Shown here piece after piece: positions 43,738-53,528 of a stretch of 64,000 bases of DNA. The notes under the pieces were generated by a model. It was not told the DNA's origin, searched no databases, and was given only the letters and a program-made list of their open reading frames with translations. The position numbers were made by a program, and so were the translations under genes. The DNA is from Daldinia sp. FL1419. Taxonomy: Eukaryota > Ascomycota > Sordariomycetes > Xylariales > Hypoxylaceae. Each line of letters begins with the position of its first letter. Positions within the stretch are counted from its first letter, which is position 1. Location of the stretch: positions 62,001-126,000 of the forward strand of contig MU623445.1 of assembly GCA_025201765.1 (NCBI GenBank), in the 5' to 3' direction.

Positions 43738-44516
43738 ATGGCGTCTTCCTCGACACCTCAAACTCCACTTCTCTAGTACGTCTCCGATCCATCTTATTCA
43801 TCGGAAAGTGCCGGTGAGCGTAGCTAACAAGTTGCAGTTCATGCATCGCGCATCACACCACCATACTAGCCGAATGCACCACCTCAGCGTCATCGCAAAC
43901 CTCGTCGCTTGCCTCTATCATCCTCCCTAAGATCAACCATGACACCCCTCAGAAGCTCACGTACACGCACGGCTCGCACCACATCCACTACATATCGGAA
44001 GCGCCCTCGGCGCACCCGGGCAACCCGTCCGCCGGCGGATTGACGTTCCTCGTGATTGCCGAGTCGTCGCTGGGACGTCGCGTGCCCTTTGGATTCCTGT
44101 TCGAGATCCGCAAGCGTTTCTTCGACGAATTCTCCGCGGAGACGGCCGACTTTGCTGATATGCCGAACTACGGCGCGGGAAGCTTCAACGCTGAGCTCAA
44201 GGGCTTGATGGTCGAGTTTGGTACCACGAGCGGCGGTCGCGATGATGCGATCACCAACGTTCAGCGCGAGATCGATGACGTCCGTGGTATAATGACTCGC
44301 AACATCGAGGGCCTACTTGAGCGAGGCGAACGCATCGACTTACTCGTCGATAAGACTGATCGTCTAGGTGGCAGCGCGCGAGAATTCCGAGTACGGAGCC
44401 GCGGCCTCAAGAGGCAGATGTGGTGGAAGAACATCAAGCTCATGGCGTTGCTCATAGTAGTAATCGTCTTGATCATCCTCGCAATTGTGATTGCGGTCAG
44501 GAATGCTACAGGGTAA
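43738..44516 (+). CDS. nyv1: R-SNARE of the longin/VAMP7 type (Nyv1-like)
   Basis: Two exons, 43738-43775 and 43838-44516, intron 62 nt, encode 238 residues. A longin domain occupies about residues 12-125 (starting YSCIAHHTTILAE and including FLFEIRKRFFDEF). The SNARE helix follows with NVQREIDDVRGIMTRNIEGLLERGERIDLLVDKTDRL, whose Arg in LLERGERI is at the ionic zero-layer position of R-SNAREs. RQMWWKNIK leads into a single C-terminal membrane anchor of about 20 residues. Yeast Nyv1 acts in vacuole fusion and animal VAMP7 in late endosome/lysosome and exocytic fusion; which one this copy follows cannot be decided here. The first exon codes for only 12 residues plus part of a codon, so the exact start rests on the splice join. 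Confidence 0.93.
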
Positions 44517-45029
44517 ATCAATATCTCAAAAGCACACGTGTTGTACACGCTCTTTGGCAGTTTAAAAGATATCCATTTGCGGCTTGGCGGATAATCGTCT
44601 CTACTAAGAAGGGAGTACGAAAAAGGCCTTCTAATATGTTGTATTTGTAACGGCGTTTTTTCTAAGCTCGCAAGCCGATGAACTCGGTATGAGCTAACAT
44701 TGAAGCTCAATGAACCAGAGGAAAAGGAGAATAACCCACCTTGTTACCTTTATTGGCGTTGGTACTTGAGCCGGAGGAATTGCTTTAGGATACCAAGTGT
44801 ATTCTAGGTACGTTTGTAGCTATATTTATGCGGTTGTGTAGGTATCTTTAACAAGCAAATTGATTTCAAGTTCATGATTCTATTAGGAATCTTGTCAAGC
44901 AGATCGCTTTGTGATAAGAAGAGAAATATATAGTTGATTGTCTATCAAGACTACAAGCCATTCGGATTATTGGCCATAGATTCATTTTATAACCCTCGCC
45001 TCTGTTTATTCGTCCGTAAGGGATGTCCC
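44517..45029. other. Intergenic between convergent genes
   Basis: About 510 bp of AT-rich 3' flank. Nothing recognised. Confidence 0.5.
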
Positions 45030-45586
45030 TCATAATCTAGAAGAAATAGTTCCGTCATGTCCCCGTTGTGTTTCTTGGTAAGCATATCCGTATGCGACGG
45101 GACTAATTACTCCTGCCGCATCAAAAAGGAGCGGCGACCTCCGCAGTCTCTCGGTAAAGAAGACAGGATGCAAACTCGAGGCATCCATTCCCATCGCTGC
45201 TAGAGTTGGGGGATGAGGTATCGGCGCAGAGATGGTTTGTGACATGTGACCGGGAAGCGGTAAAGGCTGAACTGCCAGGGCCGGAACCGGAGTCGGCATC
45301 GGCATTGAAGTCGGTTCTTGAGTGCCTAATGGTTGGGATGATGAGTTTAGAGATACGACATCCGGAATTACGCTGCTAGGTTCTTGAGGCGGCACCTGGG
45401 TTGAGAACTGAGTTGCTATTTTGAGAGGCTGAATGCGAGGGTTAGTAAACAAAGACAAGGACTAGATTGCTGGTAAATGCGAAATTGAAAACTAACCCGA
45501 GGTTGTCGCTTAATGTCGTCATTCTCACGTGGGGATAAAGCAGGGTGCTTTAAGCCGAAGACCTGAGAAACCGAGTGCCGCAACAT
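45030..45586 (-). CDS. Small Pro-rich hypothetical protein
   Basis: Two exons, 45497-45586 and 45030-45428, give 162 residues. The first exon (MLRHSVSQVFGLKHPALSPREN...) was found by looking upstream of a frame that lacks an ATG. The intron begins GTTAGT and ends CATTCAG, and I prefer this acceptor because a perfect ACTAAC branch site stands 14 nt before it. A second possible acceptor upstream (ATCTAG) would add ten residues. The protein is rich in Pro, Ser, Met and Gln through the middle (MPMPTPVPALAVQPLPLPGH). The more structured end contains HPVFFTERLRRSPLLFDAAGVISP and YGYAYQE. No domain, signal peptide or membrane segment is evident, and I do not recognise it. Confidence 0.6.
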
Positions 45587-46121
45587 TATTTACTTATTGA
45601 TATATTTCTCATTGGATTGAAGAAGTAACCAAAATCAATTAGAAAACGAGTTACCGTTAGGCATTTCTATTCAACGATATTTTCTGAGGTATCAATTAAC
45701 GCTGCCTTATGGTGGAACTCTGATGCATACCTAGGTTAGGTATTTGAAAATGCATATTGTTATACTCGGCACGTTCAACTCATGCAATGATGATGCGTCG
45801 ATAAGCTATTAAATTCGGGGCCATGGGTAATCTAGGCCCAAAGCGGGCGTTTAAGTCGAATTAGGCTGGATCTACTCAACTAATGCAGTTTAATCCCACG
45901 TTGATACATATCGGGTGCATCTCTACCATGTGATGTATAGCAAACTGCATGCACCCCAGAATTTGCTTTGTAAGTCGGAGAAATAAAGGGTTACGGGTAT
46001 CTATCCGATATATCCCTTTCGGTTCGTTCAAATAGGTACTCTTCGTAGGAAAGTTGCATAGCCAGGAAAGCCGGAGCGAGTATATCTATTATTACAAACA
46101 GGTATATACTATAATGTCTAC
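45587..46121. other. Intergenic, upstream of the Pro-rich gene and 3' flank of the SDR gene
   Basis: About 530 bp, with a TACCTAGGTTAGGTA motif at about 45728-45743. Nothing else recognised. Confidence 0.5.
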
Positions 46122-47384
46122 TCACGACGAAGTCTTCTTACCCTTCCGTCGCGAAGTTTTCTTTTCGGCATCTTTTCCCTTCTTGATTGTATTTATTAAC
46201 GAGTCCATCTCTTCTGCCTTCTCCGCCTCCTTTTTCTCCTGTTCTTTAAGCTCTTGCTTTTTCTTTTCCAAGACCCTTAGCGCCGCTTGTTCCTTTTCCG
46301 TCTTTTCGATGAGCTTGTCGCTAGCTTCCCATAATTTCCTTGCTACCTCTTCATCCTTGACGTCTATTCTGGCAAAATCCACCTCGGAACATTCTTTGAT
46401 AAGTTTGCCTCCCGGCCCCATTCCTAACCTTGGATCCATAGCAGCGTGAAGAATAGATTGGGCTCCCATCTTGGGACTCTTCAATAGGAACCAAGGTACT
46501 ATATACGCAAATACGTAAGTTGCGAGTCCCCAAAGCGAACCCCGGGTCAACCATCGTCGCATCCCGGGAGTACGCGTAAGACCGGGGTCGACAAAGATAA
46601 CCCGGGAGTTCATTGGAAGTTGATCCGGCCTCTTGTACGCGTCGAGATGCTTTTGGTATGCTTGTCCAAATACCATCAACGCCAGCTTGCTTCGAGCATA
46701 GGCTTTCCCTGGTGCCCATTCCTTCTTCACGAGAGCAGTATTGAGCGGCGGGGACCGGATATAAGAGGAACAGGTCGGGATAATGATTCGTACGTCGCGG
46801 TCGAAAGGCTGGGCCCGGAGAGCCGGACTCAATATTCCCAATAAGTGAAAATTAGCGAGGTAGTTGACCATCCACATCTCTTCGATTCCTTCTTCCGTCT
46901 CAGTCCGTTTGCCTCCTGGGGGTGTAACAGTAGCAGCACATAAAATAAGCATATCCAATCGGCGGGGTGGTGCGTTATCGATCCATTTGGTAGCGAATTT
47001 ACGGATGCTGTGTAGAGAAGAAAGGTCGACTTGTTCCGCGTATATCATTTGATTGTTTGTTGACTGGCGCATTTCTCCAATATAATCGGCCAGGAAGGGG
47101 TTCGACGGTGGTAGGTGGGTAAGAAGTACGATTTGCGCTCCACGTGAAGCTAAATCTCTCGTTACGGCAGCGCCTATTCCTGCTGTCCCGCCGGTTATCA
47201 TGACCACACGGCCATGCATTTTCCGTTCGGCTTCATTTGCGGTTCCGCTGAAATATCGTTTTAGGAGGTATAGAAATCCAACTACAGCTCCAATTTGGAA
47301 TAAGTTCCACGGGTCGCGAGCCCAACCGGGTATCCAAGCCGGAGGGCCATTGACGAATGCATCGTAGAGAAATGGAATTGGCAT
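46122..47384 (-). CDS. Membrane-anchored short-chain dehydrogenase/reductase
   Basis: Single exon, 420 residues. An N-terminal hydrophobic segment at about 28-43 (LFQIGAVVGFLYLLKRYF) with flanking charges is a likely ER or lipid-droplet anchor. The Rossmann loop TGGTAGIG is at 64-71. The usual NNAG position reads LILCAATV. The catalytic Ser is in IIPTCSSYI (about 206-207), and Tyr229-Ala-Arg-Ser-Lys233 is the catalytic pair. After residue 365 a long charged helix (EKTEKEQAALRVLEKKKQELKEQ...) and a Lys/Arg-rich end are added, which is unusual for the family. It resembles fungal retinol-dehydrogenase-like SDRs such as yeast Env9. The substrate is unknown. It is divergent from the G-patch gene with 446 bp between starts. 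Confidence 0.9.
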   Translation of the reverse strand: MPIPFLYDAFVNGPPAWIPGWARDPWNLFQIGAVVGFLYLLKRYFSGTANEAERKMHGRVVMITGGTAGIGAAVTRDLASRGAQIVLLTHLPPSNPFLADYIGEMRQSTNNQMIYAEQVDLSSLHSIRKFATKWIDNAPPRRLDMLILCAATVTPPGGKRTETEEGIEEMWMVNYLANFHLLGILSPALRAQPFDRDVRIIIPTCSSYIRSPPLNTALVKKEWAPGKAYARSKLALMVFGQAYQKHLDAYKRPDQLPMNSRVIFVDPGLTRTPGMRRWLTRGSLWGLATYVFAYIVPWFLLKSPKMGAQSILHAAMDPRLGMGPGGKLIKECSEVDFARIDVKDEEVARKLWEASDKLIEKTEKEQAALRVLEKKKQELKEQEKKEAEKAEEMDSLINTIKKGKDAEKKTSRRKGKKTSS

Positions 47385-47830
47385 GATAACCAGGTAGAAG
47401 TAATTGAGGAATCAAGGGGGAAGGTTTCGAGAGGAAGTGGTTGCTGGAAAGTCTAGCTGGCAGATGCATCCATTTCTAAGCAATCAGTGAATGGCGTACA
47501 GCAGGTTACAGGGGGACAGGGGGTTGTGACGACAACTCTTTTTTTTTTCTGTCCTTCAGAGATCCTTACCACTAAAAAAGCATTAACAGGGGTTATTAGA
47601 TCGGAAATGCAAGGCTGAGCAGTACCGAGACAGGTCCCACTTCTATATCTTGGTACATGATCCCTGTACTTTGGGATTTCGCCTCATCAACTTTCAGCCC
47701 TTTCGAATTCCTCACTTTTAAGCTTTCACCATTCTTTTATTCCCTTCCATGCACGTCGATATCTGAAGAGGTCTGGTTGCCCAAGAATCTAGACTCTGAG
47801 CTGAATGAATGCATCCCATTAATTATCGAA
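47385..47830. other. Divergent promoter of the SDR and G-patch genes
   Basis: 446 bp between two starts on opposite strands, with a T tract at about 47540-47549. The longer frame that reads into this region from the G-patch gene begins at 47657 and lacks conserved sequence, so I treat it as 5' leader. Confidence 0.5.
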
Positions 47831-48541
47831 ATGGCATCCGATGAGTGGAGCGATCCTGAATATGATGTCCCTCTTCAAGACAAACGACCTTTTGGATCGG
47901 GATTAAAACGAAAACGGGTTGTTTTCGTCCCTGCTTCAAGCAATCTCAACACTACAGAAAATAACACATCTACGAAATCCTCTAAATCTGTAGCTGATTT
48001 ATACCTGAGCATTGTACTACCCAAAGAAAAGGAAACTAGCCAATCAACCCCAGAGGAAGGTTCAGACGCTACTACCAGTCTTCCCACTCCTCGGACCTGC
48101 GAAATCTGTCGGTTGCCTTTGGAGGAGTTCCTCGTGGGTGGCGCCGACTCTGATGATAAAGCAAAGACAAGCTCTCGGCCGCACGAGGCATCGATAGCAC
48201 ATCAGGTATGCCTAGATCATTCGCATCCACCTTCGGCACTCGACCGGTCGCGAATGGGCTTAAATATCCTCCAGTCTCAAGGCTGGGATCCGGACTCGCG
48301 AAAAGGACTGGGTGTTGAACAGCAAGGTGTGCAATATCCCATCAAGGTAAAGCCGAAGAACGATACCCTAGGAATAGGAGTCCAAGTGCCAAAGAACCTA
48401 CCGGCAAAGAAAGAGAAGCCAAAGACTTATGACGCCAAGAAGGTACGGAAGATGGCCATGGAGGATAAGAAGCGGCACGAGAAACTCCGGCGACAACTCT
48501 ACAGCAATTCGGATGTGGAGAAATACTTGGGGTCCGGATAA
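47831..48541 (+). CDS. G-patch domain protein
   Basis: I start at the ATG at 47831 (MASDEWSDPEYDVPL) rather than at 47657, because the acidic start is typical and the preceding residues look like translated leader; this gives 236 residues. A CEIC pair with HQVCLDH about 40 residues later may form a small zinc-binding unit. The G-patch follows: MGLNILQSQGWDPDSRKGLG...QYPIKVKPKNDTLGIGV, with the spaced glycines of that domain. A Lys-rich helical tail (KKVRKMAMEDKKRHEKLRRQ) ends the protein. G-patch proteins bind RNA and stimulate DEAH-box helicases such as Prp43. The combination of a Cys/His motif before the G-patch resembles the GPANK1-like group, but the helicase partner is unknown. Confidence 0.85.
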   Translation: MASDEWSDPEYDVPLQDKRPFGSGLKRKRVVFVPASSNLNTTENNTSTKSSKSVADLYLSIVLPKEKETSQSTPEEGSDATTSLPTPRTCEICRLPLEEFLVGGADSDDKAKTSSRPHEASIAHQVCLDHSHPPSALDRSRMGLNILQSQGWDPDSRKGLGVEQQGVQYPIKVKPKNDTLGIGVQVPKNLPAKKEKPKTYDAKKVRKMAMEDKKRHEKLRRQLYSNSDVEKYLGSG

Positions 48542-49605
48542 AACACACCGCACGTTTTTCATCAAATATTATATATTATGACGTGCGCATTATTGAATTT
48601 GAAGAGACGGTCTAGGACTACTTTAATCATTTGAGATACCCCTTTTTTCTAGGTTAGACTGTTAATAGACTACATGTAGGTCTGCTTATTCTATAAATAT
48701 TTCCGCGACAATCTATTATCTAATAAGCGGCTATAAAGACTACATCAACCGCGGCTTACCTTTTTCGTTAGCCTATTTTCCCTGTCGACTACCTATCCGG
48801 TTAGAACCTTCATGGAAGTTGATGACCGCCTGATGTACCTATCGCGCTACGTATGACGTCCCGCAACTCTAACTTTTTAGATGCCTTGAGTTGGCCGTTG
48901 TAGGTAGCGAACTACTAATATCGGAATACATGAGTTACCTCATGTGTGTACATGCCCGATCTTACCTATCTATGTATGTGGGTACAAATCAAAAGTCTCT
49001 CTACCCCTTTTCGTGCTGCGAGTAGCGATGCTATTTTACGTATACGAATGTATACAAGGCTAGGTACCTAGGTAGATATAGGTACCTACCTACATATAGG
49101 CGCTAAACGTGTCTGTAGCACATTGTCCGCTAGTGATGAAGTGGGGCTTTCCAATTGTTCAAGTTTGTCGCATTAGCGGATTGGCGCCCTGAAACCAAAC
49201 CCCGCCAAGGGCCAAGAACCACATTACTACATTATTACATTCTCGCGCTCCCGTCTTCTTTGAAACTCCAATCCTCTTACCACGTTGCCAGGTGTAATGC
49301 GTTCATCGATACCTGCAACTCGCATATACCTCCGGTGATACAGTCCAACTCCCCTTACGTCGATCTCCTATCACCATACGCGCCTACCGGAAATTATTAC
49401 TATTATATACATATACATATAATTTTCAGCAGCGACACGTTGATTGATAGGTACTCTCAGGAGCTTATTTTTTTTTTTTTAGTTCCTACGTATAATTCGA
49501 ATTCGAGCTCGCAACCGCACAACAAGTCGCTATCCCAGCTCGAAGACCTTTTAGAAATAGCGTGTGGCCGTACAATTTTGTAGTGCCCACGGGCTCCAAG
49601 GCAAA
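48542..49605. other. Intergenic upstream of sec1
   Basis: About 1.06 kb. The palindromic TAGGTACCTAGGTA cluster at 49059-49099 is the densest of its kind in the window. A T tract is at 49470-49480. No gene recognised; the frame at 49155-49583 is rich in rare codons and has no motif. Confidence 0.5.
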
Positions 49606-52087
49606 ATGGGGGTATCCGTAATCGACGAACAACGCGATGGTAAGACTGACCTTGTTTCTTCACGATGCTGGAAATATCTACCTTTCTCGTCACCAAGAAC
49701 CCATTCGTAGCATAGGCAGCTAACGTTACGAATTCTCTCGCGCACAGTTCTCATACACACTGTTAAAACCATTACCGATGGCCAAGTATGCTAAGACCCC
49801 TTATACAACCCCCTTTTATCACCAAATTCGGCATACTAATAGGCTACTACGGGCAGTGGAAAATTTTGGTCGTCGATACCGAGTCCAAGAGAATAATGGA
49901 CAATGTCGTCAAAGAAGATGATATCCTCAATCATAACATTGCGAGTACGTTACCCGACCACGTCCCATCTCTAGCACATTGGCTGAAGGGAGTGTTATAG
50001 ACATCGAGCGTATCGAAGATCGTAGAGATATGAATCCAGATATGGACGCTATATATATATTGTCGCCACAACCTCACATCGTAGACTGTCTATTAGCCGA
50101 TATTGAACGACGGAGATACAAAAAAAGCTTTTTAGTCTGGACCACGGTGCTGGACCCTCAGTTGAGGAGGCGGATAGACAGTTCTCCATTGGCAAAGCAA
50201 TCAATTGCGGGCTTTGAGACTCTGTCGATCGACTATTATCCTCGCGAGTCGCACGTTATCACGTTTAGGGACCCCTGGAGTTTTCCGATTCTGTACCATC
50301 CTGCTTGCAATGGACTTATAAGGAAGCACATGCAAGACTTAGCTCAGAAGGTTTGCGAAACTACTCAAGTTCACGTCTGACATCCATTAGCTAATTTTGG
50401 GAACTGACAGATCACCGGTTTATGCGTAACCCTTGGCGAGTATCCCAAAGTTCGCTACTACCGGCCACAGAATCCAATACACGAGGCTAGCGTATTATCG
50501 TCACATCTTGCCCGTTTCATATCGGAGGAGCTCGACGAATATGCGCAATGGAACCCTAACTTCCCACCGCAGAGTAACCGACCACAAGGAGTCCTGATAG
50601 TGACCGACAGGTCGATGGACTTGATGGCCCCTTTGATACACGAATTTACATATCAAGCGATGGCACACGACCTACTACCGATTAAGGACGGAGATAAGAC
50701 GACATTCCATATGACCGTTAATGAGGGATCTCCGGACGCAGAGGAGAAGGTCATGGAGCTTACCGAAAAAGACAAAGTATGGGTCGAAAACCGGCACAGG
50801 CACATGAAGGATACCATCGATAAGTTGATGAGTGATTTCCAGAAGTTCCTCGATCAAAACCCACACTTCACCAATTCAAACAGCAACACAACCAGTTTAA
50901 ACGCAATTAAAGATATGATGGCGGGACTACCTCAGTTTACGGAGATGAAAGAAGCATACTCTCTTCATCTTACCATGGCACAGGAGTGTATGAATATCTT
51001 CCAGCACCATAAATTGTCCGAAATGTCTCCTGTAGAACAGGACATGGCTACTGGCCTCGATGAAGACAATCGAAGGCCGAAAAACGTCCTCGATTCAATT
51101 GTTCGGCTCTTGGACGACGACGCCGTCACTCAGTCAGACCGTCTCCGTCTCATAATGATGTACCTCCTTTATAGAGATGGAGTTATTCCTGAAGATATTC
51201 AGAGATTATTAGCACATGCCGCTCTACCACCTCAGGACGGCGAGGTTATAGCGAATCTCGAATTTCTCGGTGGTCGTACAACGCATGGGCTCAAGGATGT
51301 CCGTAAAGATATAAAGCCCCTATTTCCCATCGACACGAAGGTGCCGGTTCCCGAAGATAATTACATGTCACGATTCAATCCTGCCGTAAAAACCATGCTG
51401 GAGTATCTATGTAAAGGGGCCCTAGATCAAACAGTGTTCCCCTACGTTAAACCACCACTGGACCCTAATGAGGACGCCCTCATCGGCCAGGGTTCTCTAC
51501 GAGCAGCGAAACCTAGTTGGGCTGGTGCTGGTAGACGTGTTGTAGATAATAGGCAACGTATCATCGTCTTTATGGCTGGTGGGGCGACGTTTTCCGAGTC
51601 GCGATCGTGCTACGAGGTTGGCGCGGCCCTGAATCGCGATGTCTTCCTAGCAACTAGTCATATGCTCACGCCACAGTTATTCGTAAGACAGGTGGGCGAT
51701 TTAGGCGTAGATAAGAGGCGGCTCGATATACCTATGGAGAGACCACCCCAAAGAGCGCCCGCGCACTTATTTGAACGGCCTGCTCCGCCTCCTATGGCCG
51801 CTCCCGGGCTACCGACCGGCCAGCGCCCTCCTCCGGGACGGGCACCACCAAGGCCAGGTGGACAACCAGGGGGGTTACCAGGCGGACCAAGAATGAGCGG
51901 CGAACCTCACGCTCCTCCGCCTATGCACGCTCCACCCACACAAGCGATGAGTAGCATGTCGCTTCATACTCCTAAGCCATCAAATGGGAGCGATGTGAGA
52001 CCGCCGTCGTCGTCGCACGGTGGTAAACCGCATAAGTTAGAAAAGGAGAAAAAGAAGCGCAACATCTTCGGCTTAAAGAAAAGCTGA
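49606..52087 (+). CDS. sec1: SM-family protein Sec1 (exocytic vesicle fusion)
   Basis: Five exons (49606-49639, 49748-49785, 49857-49944, 50001-50350, 50411-52087) encode 728 residues, matching yeast Sec1 at 724. The joins restore DEQRDVLIHTVKTITDG-QWKILVVD and ILNHNIA-NIERIEDRRDM, the diagnostic N-terminal region of SM proteins. Further marks are GVLIVTDRSMDLMAPLIHEFTYQ, the long helical middle domain and IIVFMAGGATFSESRSCYEV. The last about 110 residues are Pro/Gly-rich and end in a basic KKRNIFGLKKS. Sec1 binds assembled exocytic SNARE complexes and promotes secretory vesicle fusion at the plasma membrane, notably at hyphal tips. Three tiny 5' exons (34, 38 and 88 nt) make this start easy to miss in automatic annotation. 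Confidence 0.95.
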
Positions 52088-52403
52088 AGAAAGAAAAGGG
52101 GAGCATAATTCCATAAGGATAAAAAATCTCGATATACAAACACGAAGCAAAATACCCAAAGACTAATAGAGCTGAAACCAAGTAGGACTTGAATCTTTCT
52201 TGAGTAGTAAGATCTGCCTAGTGTTTGGAGATAATAAAGCAAATAGAACGGGGGAAGATCGATAGGAAGCAAGCATGCATATACCATTGGCAACGAATGC
52301 ATGGCGTTGAGGGGTTGGCGTCTTGAGAGCGAGCGTTCTGTTCTGTTGCTATAGAGTTCTGCATGGCAAGAAGGGTAGCTAGGGAGGAAAGAGATCAGTT
52401 GGC

Positions 52404-52430
52404 TGGGTGGGTGGGTGGGTGGTTGGTTAG
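52404..52430. repeat. Microsatellite (GGGT)n, with degenerate end
   Basis: GGGT repeated about four times followed by GGTT twice. The four G-runs could in principle fold as a G-quadruplex on the plus strand. No evidence of function. Confidence 0.85.
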
Positions 52431-52610
52431 TTATACACTAATACACTGCAGCTCTTGCGTACGTGACCGCGCGAATATAATCTGAATTATAGACATGTTA
52501 CCGATTTATTGACTGAGAACCAAGTTGAATATATTATGCTTGAATGTTTAGTACACAGGTATTTGATTCATTCCTCTTAATAGTACGGTTCCTCTTGCGC
52601 GTAATACCCG

Positions 52611-52639
52611 TTTTTTTGTTTTTTGTTTTTTGTTTTTTT
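52611..52639. repeat. T-rich tandem repeat (T6-7G)4
   Basis: Runs of six or seven T separated by single G. It lies in the 3' flanking region of sec1, minus-strand reading A-rich. Confidence 0.85.
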
Positions 52640-53528
52640 CTTGTCAGCGCTTCCTCCGGGGCTCCGGATACGCGTACTTGATCCTTCAAGTCCTAATATT
52701 CATACTGCGTATTTCCAGTAATGAACATGCCATTTCTACCTTATTATCTTACCTGGGTGCCTCTATACCTATCACCACAGACACGCAATCCAAGTAAACA
52801 AACCGCATCGAACGATACTGCTATTCCTCGTCCAACCTCACATCACCCCGAACTCCGTCCGGTCTAACGTTCAGATTGTCCGAAGTCCTGTGTTTGATAT
52901 ATATTACCTGCCTACCTACCTGCCTGCTTATAGATATAGATTAATCAAGTCAAGGGTAGACAGCTACCTCATTAAACGTTACGGCCGTAGAAAACAGCGG
53001 CAAAAGTAGAAAATCCATTGAGAGCCTAACCTAGCTTATCCCTTCCATTACCGAGCTTCATAATTCATCTCCTCTTCATTACTACATTACTATCAACACA
53101 TCATAACATAAGAACTTGCTGCGCCGTGAACCTGGTTATATTTGCTTCGGCATGGACAGAGAGCCCTGCGATCGGGTAACTAGCAGAGTGAGAGCCTCCG
53201 TTTGGTTTTGGGCTAATTTGTTTTGTTTTCGCTTTTTTGCTGTTATTTTGGAGCGAGCAAGGAGGGTTATTACAATAGTACAAACGCTATAGTCCCTTTT
53301 ACTTCCAAGGAGAACATACAGGAATCACCTCGACTCTTGCCTTTTCGTTCCTTGCCTTCACCTCTGACTTATTGCTACCAGTACACACCATAAGCGTTCC
53401 GTCGCCTCCGCTTAATCCAGCTTCTGAAGGGATATATTGAGGCTATGTCATAAATAATCCCTCTAGGTCCACGTATGGGCCGAGTAATTTCATATTAGCC
53501 TGTCGGGGTGGTCGGATTCGGAGGGCTC

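Larger units (their letters stand above)
52088..53528. other. Intergenic between convergent sec1 and the eIF4E-binding protein gene
   Basis: About 1.4 kb, long for two 3' ends, with a GGGT repeat (52404-52430) and a T-rich T6-7G repeat (52611-52639). The small frames show no motif. Confidence 0.5.

Noticed and set aside
47657..47830. 58-residue extension of the G-patch protein
   Set aside because: The extension has no conserved character, and the acidic MASDEWSD start is typical of the family; it lies in the divergent promoter.
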